A stretch of 64,000 nucleotides of DNA from Haemaphysalis longicornis (Eukaryota; Arthropoda; Arachnida; Ixodida; Ixodidae). The translations under genes were made by a program, and so were the position numbers. Shown one piece after another: positions 11,441-24,370 of the stretch; positions within the stretch are counted from its first letter, which is position 1; each line of letters starts with the position of its first letter. The notes beneath the pieces are model-generated. The model was not told the origin of the DNA, did no database searches, and saw only the letters and a program-made list of their open reading frames with translations. Where the stretch lies: contig CM023448.1 in the NCBI GenBank assembly GCA_013339765.2, positions 189,888,909 through 189,952,908 on the forward strand, given 5' to 3'.

Positions 11441-12480
11441 TGCCTGCAACTAGGTTTATTTTTGGAGATACGCTCGGGATAGGTTAAAATCACTGTAAAA
11501 ATCATTCCGGCCATCACACATAGTGCTTGAAGCGGTGGCTGTGTTAATTGTGAATGTACCCGGCGAGCGCCCTGCGTTGCAAGGAGCTATAGCGCACGTC
11601 TAAGGGAATAGTGTGTGTGCATCAGACGTGTGCTTATTTTCCCTTCGGTGGATTGTAGTGGTGCCGTAAAGGTGGGCAAACTGTCTGGTTGTGAAATTAT
11701 GGCGCCCTCCTCTCATAGAGCCAAGTCGTCTTCCGTGATTTTAAGCGAAGCATCCATGGCTAGGTTCCGAGATTCTATGACGTTGTCGCGCGCGCGCGGA
11801 AGTACGCGATATGAGAAGGGCAGCTTAGAAAGACCATGCCTATCGCCAAAGCAAATGCATTTCGCTGCTCGCCTTGGAACGGAACCTCTCCGCGAAAAGT
11901 GACTGTGAAAGAGCCAACAACAAAAGCAAACGCTTATCCCCTAAAGCAAACACATATCGCCGCTGGCGCCGCAGCTGTGTATGCGGGCGCTGCAGCTCTG
12001 GGAATGTATGACGTGTGCGTGACGTAGGGTGCGACCAAGTGTGCGGGGTTTGGAAACGAACGTCCCGGTGTGTGTGCTAGTAGAACGCGGTCCCCGCCAA
12101 AGCCGGATGCCACTGTCAACGCTCAAGAGAAAATTTTCTCGTACCTTCCCCTCTATGTCGCGGGCTAAACAGCTTTGCTGGTCATCCACTTTCGCAGGGC
12201 CGGCATTGCCAGTTAATTTTTTCTCTCGCCCCTTCTAAAAATCCCTACTACTACTGCGCTTGCATCCACGACATCGTCTTCATAGATATTCAACCAGCAC
12301 CGACGGTAACGACGAGTTAAACTTGCTCATCAGTGAGAAATCCAATAATGCACCCCTCTTTCGCACATGCCTCGGCATCTGCCCCGTTTTGGTAGACTGG
12401 TAATCATCTGTCGGACGGTGGTGAAATACCAGCATAGTAACCGAAAGTGAAAATTTCTTAAAACCCCACCAAAATCTCGC
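11441..12480. other. Unrecognised sequence
   Basis: No supported feature. Open frames of 60-95 codons at 11615-12240 overlap on both strands and carry no recognisable motif. Confidence 0.35.
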
Positions 12481-12496
12481 GATGACGTTCTGTCAA

Positions 12497-13501
12497 CACT
12501 CACACACACACACCCACACACACAAACACACACACACGGACGCACGCACAGACACGCACACACGCACACACATGCACACACACGCACATACACACACGCA
12601 CACACGCACGCACGCGCACACATACACGCGTACACACACACGCATGCACACACACACACTCACACGCACGCACGCACACACACGCACACGAATGCACACA
12701 CACGCACACGCCCACACGCGCGCACACACACGCACACACAAACACGTACGCACACAGAAGCATACAAACACACACACACACCAATACACACACGCACGCA
12801 CGCACACGCATGCACGCACGCATGCACGCACACACACGCGCGCGCACACACGCGCACGCACACACACATGCACACGCACGCAGTCACACACACACGCACA
12901 CACACGCACGCACGCACACACGCGCACTCACACACACACGCACGCATACACACACACACCGCGCGCACACACCCGCACACACGCACACACACGCACACTC
13001 ACACGCACGCACGCACACACGAACATACACACACGCACAAACACACGCACACACAAACGTACACACACGCACGCACACACACGCGGACACAGACACGCAC
13101 GCATGCACGCACGCACGCACACGCACACACAGACAAATGCACACACACACGCGCACGCGCGCACACACGTGCCACACACACGCACACACACGCACGCACA
13201 CTCACACCCCCATGCACACGCGCACACACACACGCACACACACGCACGCACCCACCACACAGACGCACACTCAGACACACCCACATACTCACGCACACAC
13301 ACAAACACACGCACACATACACGTAAGCACAACACACGCACGCACACACACACGCACACACACGCACACACACACACACGCACACGCACACACACACAGT
13401 CACACACGCACACACACGAACACACACGAACACGCACACACACGCACGCACACACGCAGTCACGCGCACGCACTCATGCAGACACACACACACACGCACA
13501 C
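12497..13501. repeat. 1 kb (CA)n-type simple-sequence array
   Basis: Almost uninterrupted ACAC with regular ACGC substitutions over about 1,000 bases. All frames through it are artefacts, giving His-Thr repeats on plus and Cys-Val-Arg repeats on minus, up to 341 codons. The CACG spacing is irregular, so no single higher-order unit is evident. Confidence 0.97.
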
Positions 13502-13799
13502 TATTAATAGGGGCAATTGTACCTTCGTAATGACCCTCGTACATCGTATATGTAGAGCAGGTGCGGCCATTGTGACGTCGATGCGCGCCTTCGCACGGGG
13601 TTGTTTTTAGCAAAACCGCAGTTCTTGTTGTTGAACACGTTTATTTCACATTTTTATGCCAATCTAAGCCTGCTGAACGATTAAAAAATAAAAATTAAAG
13701 CCGTTCCACTCAATGGGAAGGCTATTGGAAGTGCAGAGCAGTGATTCGCCGTAACAGGCTGTAGCGCCGTCATCTGCTCACTGCTACCACACAATACAG
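13502..13799. other. Unrecognised spacer between the CA array and the fold-back element
   Basis: No gene, RNA or repeat is recognised in this AT-rich 300-base stretch. Confidence 0.4.
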
Positions 13800-15300
13800 T
13801 TGGGTCATTCCATGCCAAACGTCCCAGCCGTAAAATCGACCATCACGGATTTGCTCATTAAAAATTGTGGGTCATCCTCGCATGGCCCACAATGCTCCCT
13901 GAAAGGGTTTTTGTCCAAAAAATTTTTCGTCTTTTTCTAGCGGCCCCTTTACCTCCAGGGTTTAAAGCAAACTTACGTCTGTGAAAAAATTCATGAAAAC
14001 GTAACTTCTCTTACAATGGCCACCATTTTTTGTGAACATCATGTTGAGACCATGGGCTGCTCTATGCGGCATTTTTAAACTATTTTTCCTTTTCTTTGCT
14101 GTGATTACGCCATTCAGAAAATACACGATGTCGAGCATTTTCAAACATTTTTAGCAAATACGAGCACATTCTCTCAGCCAATGAAGCATTTGTACCTGTA
14201 TCTCAGCATTGTGGAAAATTGGTAAAAACTATATTTACACTGAAAAAAGGTGAAATGTGCGGGAAAACGTTTGTCAAACTTAAAAAAATCTCCTTTCTGG
14301 CCCATATTCACCTTGAAATGGCGCATTGTTGTGCTCGTAGTAAAAATATCAAATACAAGCCATTCACTACCACAAATTATCATAGTTTATTTCAGTAAGT
14401 TTAATCAGAACAGTTTTATGCAGAAATGCATTATAGTCGGGGGTTGTCGTGCGTCCCTCCTCTTCGCAGCCCTCCTCTTCGCAGCTTTGTCTTCTTCTCC
14501 TTCTTCTTCTTCAGCGGTTCCCCTACGGGAAGATGGCGATGGTGGTTGAACGCGAAGCTATCTCGTGATGGATTGTTTGGTTGGCCAATCCCTAGGAGCA
14601 TCATGCCACAATCATCATCAGACGCGCTGCGCACGCCGGCCAAGGACGCACGACAACCCCCGACTACAATGCCTTTCTGCATAAAACTGTTCTGATTAAA
14701 CTTACTGAAATAAACTATGATAATTTGTGCTAGTGAATGGCTTGTATTTGATATTTTTACTACGAGCACAACAATGCGCAATTTCAAGGTGAATATGGGC
14801 CAGAAAGGAGATTTTTCCAAGTTTGACAAACGTTTTCCCGCACATTTCACCTTTTTTCAGTGTAAATATAGTTTTTACCAATTTTCCACAATGCTGAGAT
14901 ACAGGTACAAATGCTTCATTGGCTGAGAGAATGTGCTCGTATTTGCTAAAAATGTTTGAAAATGCTCGACATTGTGTATTTTCTGAATGGCGTAATCACA
15001 GCAAAGAAAAGAAAAAATAGTTTAAAAATGCCGCATAGAGCAGCCCAGGGTCTCAACATGATGTTCACAAAAAATGGTGGCCATTGTAAGAGAAGTTACG
15101 TTTTCATGAATTTTTTCACAGACGTAAGTTTGCTTTAAACCCTGGAGGTAAAGGGGCCGCTAGAAAAAGAACAAAAATTTTTTGGACAAAAACACTTTCA
15201 GGGAGCATTGTGGGCCATGCGAGGATGACCCACAATTTTTAATGAGCAAATCCGTGATGGTCGATTTTACGGCTAGGACGTTTGGCATGGAATGACCCAA
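13800..15300. mobile_element. Fold-back DNA transposon with 657-bp terminal inverted repeats (non-autonomous)
   Basis: Arms at 13800-14457 and 14644-15300 are nearly perfect inverted copies, ending TTGGGTCATTCCATGCCAAA outermost. They are separated by a 186-bp loop (14458-14643) containing a CTT-rich patch. Open frames in one arm recur mirror-imaged in the other, for instance 13962-14144 minus and 14956-15138 plus, at equal distance from the ends. There is no transposase. Outer ends match those of the element at 47011-50193, so it is probably an internally deleted family member. No clear target duplication is seen. Confidence 0.92.
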
Positions 15301-17420
15301 TTCCAATTTCTCGCATTCGCAGTGCTCGCGCGCCCCCTGCCTGAAACTGCCCCATTGGGAGTTCTGCCCTTTTTGTGCTTCGTTTTCCTCCCGGGCGTGC
15401 CGACGTTTCACTACCACTTTTTTCGCTTACTATCGTAAAAACCAACCAAATGAGCGTTCGTAACTAAATGAACGCGGGCGCTGCCGGCTAATTACGTATA
15501 TTTTGTCTCAAATGTACCCACAGTTTTTTTGCACTATACAACGGGGAGATGTAGGACAAGCGCCAGCGGTTCACGAGGTCCGAACGCTGATGACTGTATA
15601 AACCGCTTGGCTTTCGATGGCTCTGGGTTACGGCGCGACGACAGCGGCTACGACGGAACGCCGTTTTGCTCTACTTGGCTCCAGCGTGCGAGCTACGACA
15701 ACAAGGCGCGGCCCTAAAGTGCTCTGCACTTAAAAAAGTCGGCTACCTTCGCAATTGAAATGCGTAGACCAAGGAAACAGCGAAGCTGGTGGTCTTCACT
15801 TGCTTTAACTTGGCTTTTCCTATGTCTGACCATATTATAGGTATATCGGACACTGGTGCCGCCGAGCGCACTGTGTCTCCCTCTACTAGGAGAACACTTG
15901 CACGTCGGAGCTTACGTCATCACTGGGCGCAGCCAATCCCCGACACACTCCTCCCCACCCGAACATCTGCGCCGCGATGCGCACACCCAACTTCTCGTCG
16001 GCTCCTTGCCTCCCCGCTACTTCCCCCTCACACTTCTTGGCCTGGCGTTTTTATCCTCTCCACTTTGCTGTGCGGAGTGTTGAGTGACGCCAGGCACGGA
16101 TGGAACTCAAGCTTAAACAGCTCCGCTGTTGAAATACAAAGAAGGCAAAAGTTCTTCGTTGCCCGTTGCATTAAGTGGTGTAATGTTTGGCTGAAATATT
16201 TGTGGCCCCTTGGTGTTAAGTCTGCAGCGGCTTATTTTCCATGTTCGTGAAGTGGGGCGGAGCCCTGTTTAAACATTCAATTCTGGGCTCCTTGCCCTAG
16301 AACAGTGTCAATTGTCTCAGCCTTAGCTTTAACATTACAACATTACCCTAGTGGTATTTGTCTAGGGTATACAAATCAAGACAGGGGCCGGAGGAAGGAC
16401 CCATCCAGTATGTGTGTCCGTTGTGCGTGGATGCGTGCGTGCGTGCGTGTGTGCGCGTTTGGAGGTGTGCACGACTGCGTACGTGTGTGAGCGCCTGTTT
16501 GCGCGAGTATGTTTGCGCGCACGTGCGGGGAGGATACTGCTGCTACGACGTCTCGACGTTGCCTTTCGATCGCTGATAATGCTGACCGAAAAAAGAATGG
16601 TCCGTGATCCATCGCTGGATCAGCCAAAACTTCAGTTTCAATTTGCGTCCATTCGGAGCACGCTTACCGGCTGATTCAGCGCTTGCTTATGCGTTCACGT
16701 AAAATTTTCCCTTGAAAACAGATCGTATCGACGGTGACGTGGTTAACGGCCTTTCGTACGGGGAAGTAGGCCGCAAGGTCACCGCCTCCGCGACCCATCC
16801 GTGATGCACATCGCCTCTTCGAGCGCCGCGAGCTTAACTGCACAGGTGGCGATCATTTGCTTGAGGTGTAGCTCGAGAGAGTGGCAGTTATGTCAACACG
16901 CACTTGAGAGCACGGGACAGCTTTAACGCTCGGCTGTCGTCTATACACAGGCCACCCCGCCCATCAAGTGACGATATGCCGGCGGGGAAAATCAATTGCT
17001 CCATGAGCACAAAGTGGCAGGGGCGTCTGATGTCCATCCATAAGCGTCGAGTCGGTGGTGATTACAGCAGTTGGGGGAAAGTGAAAGCCACATAAGTCGC
17101 TTGAATTTGAGGAAAGCTGCCTCGTGCTGAAAGACGTTTACACCTTGTGTTAATAAACATCTCTCATCAATGTGTCACACATTATGATGGCTCCCGTCAC
17201 CTCCTATTACAAGCACGTATGTGTGAAATGATTTGAGGGAGACCGGTCGTGAATTGCACGCCTGGCTTGTCGACTGGATTTGGCACAGGATGAACGACTG
17301 AGTGTTTTAGGGGCGCGAGGATTTGGCTCGAGTACGAGACGTCGTACAGGAGGCGGAGGAGGTGGTTTTCAGATAAGGGTTCAAGTTCTGGAGCATTATC
17401 CAGAATACTGCTGCCCTTCC
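15301..17420. other. Unrecognised sequence with a degenerate GTGC repeat
   Basis: At 16425-16520 GTGCGTGC-type words form a decayed microsatellite. A 153-codon frame at 15789-16250 has no recognised domain. A TTAATAAACATCTCTC word near 17150 could be a retroelement 3' end or a polyadenylation signal but has no identifiable body. Confidence 0.35.
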
Positions 17421-17440
17421 GGGGGGGGGGGGGGGGGGGG
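17421..17440. repeat. Poly-G tract (20 G)
   Basis: Twenty consecutive G. Such pure tracts are prone to length error in assembly. Confidence 0.95.
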
Positions 17441-19611
17441 TGCTCCCTTGGTATTTAATTCGTAAAAGGCCGTTTCAATTTCCGTCAGAGGGATTAGAGA
17501 CTCTAATTTGTTGTTCTCAGGAATGCTGAAGGGTGTTCGGAGGAGGTGGCATAACACTGAAACGGGAAAAAAATGTAGATGTAGTGTCATGTTCCACGGT
17601 ATTCATGCGGGGATTAACGAAAACGGGAGCTTGGCGATGCAATTAATCGCCTCCTTCTTATTGGAGACCACATGAAAGGTGCGCCATAGTTGCTTGGTGG
17701 TGGGATTCTCGTTCAATCTGCCGCAGTATTCAGTCAAGTTATTGAGGGACAGCTACTCCTCATATTCCTTTCCTTGCGTTTCAAACTGGGCCGTTTTAGG
17801 TCCCCATATCTACGCCCATTGTTTTTGTAGCGGATATTTTTCGAGGATAGGACTTAGGTTAGAAACCCGAAACGTTTCTTGGATATCATGATCCAGATGA
17901 GTAGGATCGGAACTTCGGGGGGGGGGGGGGGGGGCAAAGTTTATTCGGTGCGCTGACAAGGATCGCAGTTCGTGATTATCAGCGTCCGAGGCTTGGCATG
18001 ACGTTTAATTTCTTAAAGGGTGCACCAGATTGATAGGGGCCCCTTCACGGATCATGGGCGCTGGGCCAGTCATGGATAGGCGGGCCGCGTCGGTGTATTT
18101 AATTGGGGTCACGGACGGTGCCCGACTCTCCGGCATAGAAAAACAGATGGGAGTCAAGATTACAGGGATAGAATAGGCCTAGATTCACTGGGGGTGCAAG
18201 CCATCGGCTTCTATGTTGCACTTGAGGTCAGTTGAAGTGCCCGGCGATTACGGCTTCAGTCACAGATCCATGCAAAGGCACCTTTGGTTGCCTTGCCAAT
18301 CTCAGGGCCGAAATAGTAAAAAATGGTGACAGTTTCTTGAGGGCCTGGGGAAAGTTTTCACGAGCTGAGCCAATTTCCTGAAATGGCGTGCAGTATTCCG
18401 TGGTGTCAAGTGCTGATGCGGTCAGTTCCGTCGGGGCAAACATACGTGCTTGCCCATTGGAAGTAGCTTTCTTGGTGTAAGGGATGGCAGGGTGATAATG
18501 CCGCATGTATCGAGGGAGAGGAACCGAAGTGAAACGGGTCTGCAGGAGGAAGAAATGAAAGAAAATGTGCTTATCAAGAGCGCACCGGACGGTATTGGAT
18601 TTCTTCTCAGAACATCTCGGGGCTCTCTTTAAAACGGCAACAGAGGCACTATCATAACAATATCCCGGCAAAATGCGATAGGGTTTGGTTTTGAAAAGGG
18701 TGTTCCACGGAAAGTGATACTGCAAAATTACAATTGTGCCAGCTATAATCTTAAAGAAGGTGCACGCCGGAGCAGCACACTTTGTTTTACTCGTTTTTTT
18801 CTCTCCTCATTGAGAATGTTAAGGGACCTAGACACTGGCAGGTCTCGCGGAGAGCAAGCGTGGTGCAGGCGTATAAGTACTGAGTGCGTTTAATTCTTGT
18901 CTCAGGCAGCACATGTTCAAGAGCTACGCCGCCGCGCCACAGGCTGCCAAAGAGGTCGGTGCTGCATACAGACCAGCAAGTGGAGCGCCACAGGAGGACC
19001 ACACCTGCCTGCGGTGAAACTTGCCCCGTTACAGGTTACACGCGCAATCTACAATAGTTTGCGGCCACTGTAGAAAAGGAAAAGACGGGGAAGCGGGCAA
19101 GGGCACGCGGCGCATCATCATCAATAGTATGTAGTTCGATCGGAGGGAATAAGCACGGTTGCTCCGTCTAGGGCTCTGGGTCCTCTAGTCGCGGTACTGT
19201 CCACGGCAGCCACCGCGGCCACGTCCAGGTTGAATGCCATACCTAGAGATTGATGTTCCCCTCCTACTGAACTTCCCATAGATCTAAGAGCATGCTAGGC
19301 AAATAGGCGAGTAAAACTATATATGCGACTTTGTTTGGTAAAGCTTTTCTGCAGATAACAAAACATACGAATGCAAAACTCTGGTCACAGAAAAACAAAT
19401 GAATCCAGCGCTGATCCCCGCGCAAGAGTGCATGAAGCTGTTTCCATTCGATCTCTAGGCAGCTGCTGGAATGAGAAGCAAAAAATATTCAACCGAAGGG
19501 CTTGCTGTAAAGCGCAAAATGTATCGGTGGTATCGGGCATACTTGTAGAACTGACCTGACGTCATTAGGTGCTCCAACACTCCCACTATACGACATATGC
19601 CCCCTTCACAT
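17441..19611. other. Unrecognised sequence, possibly a decayed minus-strand element
   Basis: A minus-strand frame of 165 codons (18228-18725) and shorter minus frames follow one another from 18.7 down to 17.4 kb, suggesting a broken coding region read on minus. No catalytic motif could be assigned. An 18-base poly-G tract lies at 17917-17934. Confidence 0.3.
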
Positions 19612-19625
19612 CCCCCCCCCCCCCC
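19612..19625. repeat. Poly-C tract
   Basis: Fourteen consecutive C. Confidence 0.95.
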
Positions 19626-20875
19626 AATATCACAGCAATGCGGTGGCGCTGGCATCAGCAGTTGCTGTTGTCACAGTAGAGGCGGTTGCACAGCTTGAAA
19701 ATAAGGCAATGCTGTCGGTAGACCCATGACATTGGTGGTTGCTGGAAAAGTGTAGGCACAATAGCGGCTAAAACCTACAGCTTACCACACGTTGTTTACA
19801 AGCATGAAGCAAGACGTGTGCTGCCGCACTGAAAGTATTAGTCAAGCGCATATGCAGCGAGGTTATGGCGCCAGGGCTGCTTTCTTCGTATCAACAGTTT
19901 TCGGCTAGCCCCAAAATATTGAACTGACAAGATTCTTACACTGCTGCCGACACGTTAACTGCGTTTAGATTGCCGCGACAGTAGGTGTGTTTATATCCCT
20001 TTCGGCCATGGCGTCCTATATTTACTACATGAACCAAAAGACTTCTAGCAATTTGAGAACAAAACCAAAAAAGTTAGTTTTCTGGGAAATAGTTCTTGAA
20101 GGATGCCTCTATCGATAGATATCCCCATTGTTCATTTTTTTGCTAAAACTGAATGCTAGAAAGAGTAAGGCATTGCCGTGAAGTCCAAACTGAAGTCAGG
20201 GTGGCCCCAAGGACTGAAGCCTTAGTTTGATGCCATGGCTGTAAATCCAAAGATACTTGCACCACCAGCCCTATTTTTTGTATGTGGGCTCACTGCTTTC
20301 GAAATTTTAGGAAAACAAGTAAATGTTTTCTGCGGCAAATTTTAATTTTAATTGCCTGGTGACCTAATTAGATGTCATGCTTTTAAATAACTAATTACTT
20401 GTATCAAAAGCTCAATTTTTCGTTTGTAAGCCCAAAGGGTCCAAGTAATAATGAAAACATACAGAAAAAAAAAACATTTTCCGTTGTAAGAAAAAATTCA
20501 GGGCTTAAGGGATAGTCTTGTTATCAGCCACCATCTTTGTAAGTTAGTTTTTAAATTCTTGCCATTAATCACCCTCTTTGTAGCTGGATTAGAGTTAAAA
20601 AGTCTAACCCTTGCGTTAAAGTGGTCCTGAAGCGCCATTTTAACTCAGCAATTAAGATAGCGAGGTAGTTAAGCTACGAGGTCAACGTCATATCTGTCAA
20701 GTATAATATTTGCCGCACAGCAGAAAGCTCACAGTTTTGCTGCAAAGATATGGACTTGTTTCGTGCGCATGTTTTGGATCCACATAATTATTATGCCGCT
20801 TATTATAGTGTCATTGAGTGTCTGTTACTACTATTGGACATCTTTTCATGCAGCACCTGTGAGGGTAAGTGTAGT
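19626..20875. other. Unrecognised AT-rich sequence
   Basis: No supported gene. At 20617-20640 the sequence TTAAAGTGGTCCTGAAGCGC looks like a terminal repeat of a TTAA-target element, but no matching inverted end was found. Confidence 0.3.
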
Positions 20876-20895
20876 GGGGGGGGGGGGGGGGGGGG
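20876..20895. repeat. Poly-G tract (20 G)
   Basis: Twenty consecutive G after GTAGT. Confidence 0.95.
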
Positions 20896-22678
20896 CGCCT
20901 TTCGTTCACCGCCGGCGCATTCTGTCCACACAGGCGCCTTTACTTCTTTGCATCGCCTGCAATACGCTTGAGCGCTGTCGTGTTCCTCTATAGTTGTCTC
21001 TTTTAACTGACTTATCACACTCGTGGTCACAATGCATGGTCACAAATGTTAGAGCGAGTTGCGCGTGTATCCAGTGCGCAACTCGTTCTTCCCGTGCAGT
21101 CCAGAGGATACTTCCGGTCGCGCTAGAAAAGGCTGTTCAAACATCTTGTTGAATTGTTCGAATTGGCTCGTTTCGTGCCACGGATTCTCCACCATTTCTC
21201 AACCCTGGTTTCTAAATAGTTTGCAAGAGTTAACGTCACTGTACCGTTATCATTCGTCAGCTGCAAAGCTAACGAACAGTATGCTAGCGTTACATTGCAT
21301 ACCACCTCACAGCCAGCTCTGGAAAGCGTGTTTACAGGCAGCGGCGCATCGGTCTGTACATGTCAGGCGAGAGAAATTCTATGTACGTTTGCGGACAACA
21401 CTTGCAGAGAAAATCAGGAGGTGATGCAACCTATCGCACCCGGCAGCGAAATGTTTTCGAGCTCACCTGGAATGATGACGTCGCCACTTCCGGCCATGCC
21501 GGCTGCGAGCACTCTATTACAGTAATTATGAGCGCAAAATTTCGTTTCGCGCCCAAAATATTTTTCCATCATACCCTTTACCAACACATTTGACCAGAAA
21601 TAATTTGCTGACACGTGCACGATCAGACCTGTCATCTTTTCGAGCCAGGGCGGCTTTACCCCACCTACCGTTAAAAATGGCTCGAGAAGGAATGGTACAG
21701 AAATATGCGCTTTTTCGATGTGCAAAGACACCATTAATACTAACCTCTTTAGCAATTCCTGGGAGAAAAATTACTCGAACACTGGTCTGTGCGCCTCGTG
21801 TGCGAGACCCTGTGTGCGTCCCGGTGTGTTTCATCTGCTAAGAGTGCTTCACGACACTTTCGAATGCAATGCTTGTGTCAGTTTTCTGCGTTGTGAAATA
21901 ATTTTATAACTTTATTTGGTTATCACTAGGCATCATTTATTTAGCCCAGGGTACGCCGCAAGCGATACACGAGCTCACGATACGTGACGGGCGCACACAA
22001 CTCCTGCGTCTTCTTATATGACTATATGAGCCTCGTGTAGTTAATAGGAATGAACTTTCTATAACGGGACATACTCCTGCACCTGTTAAAACTTGCAACG
22101 AAGTGCGCAGGCATGTTTTCAGTATAAAACTAGCAGACTAATTTTACACCGAAGCTGTATATGGCTAATCCCCAGGTTTTAATCCGGTGAAGCCACTTTA
22201 CTGTGCACCGCTTCTGCGCTCCTCCTCTCCACCGTTGACGCCTCTTTCACAAGTTTTATACGTTTTGCCACCACCGATGCCCCTTTCACAAGTTGCTAAA
22301 TCGGCTGATAATGTTGCCAGCGCTGTTATCAGCCCTTGCACTTTTAATTCACTATGGGACGGACGCCTGTCTTTCGCTCGGACGAACAAGAGTTGTAATT
22401 GAACGAGAAACGGCGCCCACAGTAGCGCGAATGAGCCCGAAAACGTATAAAGCCGGTATCGCAGAACATGCAGCCGCCATTGCCGTCTCAAGTTCCAGCC
22501 CGACGAGCAGCTCCGAACCCCTCCCGGATGAAGAGAAACTTGTCTACTTGGAACGCCGCCGTAAGCCTAGTTTTTTTTTTTTTTTTTAGATTGAAGGACT
22601 TTCGCAGCAACATTTGCACAGGTGTCTATCAGGTCTAAGCACGCACACATCACCGGTCGCCCGTTTAAGCGTAAAAGA
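20896..22678. other. Unrecognised sequence
   Basis: Open frames of 100-121 codons at 21059-21424, 21414-21755 and 21526-21834 overlap on opposite strands and show no family motif. A run of T lies at 22571-22587. Confidence 0.3.
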
Positions 22679-22695
22679 GGGGGGGGGGGGGGGGG
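22679..22695. repeat. Poly-G tract (17 G)
   Basis: Seventeen consecutive G. Confidence 0.95.
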
Positions 22696-22756
22696 CGTTG
22701 GAAGGAAAAGGAGGGAGCGTGCACGCGCTGATAGGCTTTATGTCCTCACCGATGGC

Positions 22757-22925
22757 ATGTCCGTTGTGCTTGGTGGGAGATTTAAACATGGACGTCTCGC
22801 GGCCCAATACGACCTGCGTGCTGTCGTCCGCGGTCGAGAGGTTTGGGTTGGTGTATTACACAGACAGTAAGATGCCTACGACGATGGACGCAAACGGACA
22901 GCCCCATGTTTGTCCGCTAGAATAA
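22757..22925 (+). pseudogene. EEP endonuclease fragment of a retroelement
   Basis: The frame reads LCLVGDLNMDVSRPNTTCVL then ERFGLVYYTDSKMPTTMD. This matches the G-D-x-N-x-D core and the downstream P-T-T segment of apurinic-type endonuclease domains in LINEs. It keeps the GD and N residues, better than the copy at 9149. There is no RT downstream, and an AATAAA word follows at 22921. It is a short orphan fragment. Confidence 0.55.
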
Positions 22926-22929
22926 AGCC

Positions 22930-24370
22930 GGACTCCTTCTGAGTTTCATTCAGCTCATTGTTTAGGAAGTATGCTCAATCGCAAATGACAAGCAAACGTG
23001 TTTTGTTTCATGCACTCCTTGGACGGCGCCCAGCTTCGCTGGTCCTCCTTCTTCACAGAGTGGAAGGGCACTGAATTTCTTTCTTTGATTCCTTGTGATT
23101 ACGTGATACTACACAAAAGAACTTCTGTATCTGCGCTGGCGTTGTGTGCATGTGTTCTTTGTCCGTAGAAAAACGGAGAACGTAGCTCCCGTGCCGTTGG
23201 TGTTGCTACTTCCTACGGAGCTGCTAAGCAAGCCGATATTGCTGCTGATTCGCATGCCCCGTATTCCAGTTTGCCTGTTGATATTTAAATATCAAAAACT
23301 GTCAAGAATTTGCACTGAACTCATAATATGAGGTGCTACTTGTTTTACTGGACATAAATGTTCCCATTTCTTCTCGTGTTAAGTTTAAAACCTCTACACT
23401 ACGGCCGCTGTGGTAGGGTATGTTTTATAGGCAGCATTACGACCGTCCCTAAAACGTTACCTAACATGAACCCGTGCCTTCTGCATGCACAAGAAATACA
23501 TGATAAACCTTGTGTGCCACCGTCACTTTTCCTGTTATGCTCTTTCGTATTAGCAACCAGCGGTTACTTTCTTTTCTCCAAAAAACACCCTTGCTCAATT
23601 TAGTGCCCCAGAGGTTGAGCTGGTATACGGACGGGCCGTATATTGAGTCTGCAGTCCCCACTTTCGTTCGCAAGTTTCCTGCGTCCCAGAAACCAGGCCG
23701 GATCGCTAACGACCAAGAAAAAGATCAGGACCACGGAAAATCCCGTTCGCTGGCTTCCTTGCCGTATTTTATATTTCCTCCATTACGCTGTCCTTGGTTG
23801 CATTTTAATATTCCCCCACGTCTGCGCTGTTCATGGCCAGCAGCAGGAAAGCTTGCAATCTTGTTTGCGGCTGCCCACTCATTATACGGTCCTGTTATGC
23901 CTGCCAAAAACCAATCGAACACGGAAAAAAATCTGTTAGTACGCAACCGAGGCAAGCCCTCCGGCTGTTTTTCTTGGTTGCTTCATAGCTATAGAGTTAA
24001 CCAGAGGGTCTGGTGTTTATTTGAACGCAGTTCATGATAATTACGATAGTGCCCAATTTTAATCACCATGAAGCTGGTTTAACGCTGAATTGGTAGGAGT
24101 CGATGTTAAGGAAAGAGGCGCAAATATGTCAAGTTAACCGTTTTTTTGTTTGCCGAAAGTACCGTTCTCGCTTTAAGCAAGACAAATAAGTGATAAAGTG
24201 CACTCTTGCCGTTCCACTATAGTTGGCAGTGAACTGAACTGCTGCTAACGCGAAGGCAAAGAGGCTTGCTCCAGACATTCAATGAGCCAGCAGAATTCAT
24301 CGCTACTGAGTCACGGTGCCTTGCGTCAAGAGGGCGCAAAACGCTGAAACACGTCGTACACTCTGTAGCC
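22930..24370. other. Unrecognised sequence
   Basis: The 175-codon frame at 23510-24037 overlaps frames on both strands and shows no recognised motif. Confidence 0.3.

Noticed and set aside
12482..13613. Open frames up to 341 codons with His-Thr or Cys-Val repeats
   Set aside because: They are translations of a CA/GT simple array in all six frames; no start context, no domain.
15789..16250. 153-codon plus-strand gene
   Set aside because: No domain, poor start context and a competing frame within; left unassigned.
18228..18725. 165-codon minus-strand gene
   Set aside because: Looks protein-like but no family or motif could be named; kept only as part of an unassigned stretch.
20617..20640. 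Another TTAA-type transposon end
   Set aside because: Only one end resembles a terminal repeat; no inverted partner was found nearby.
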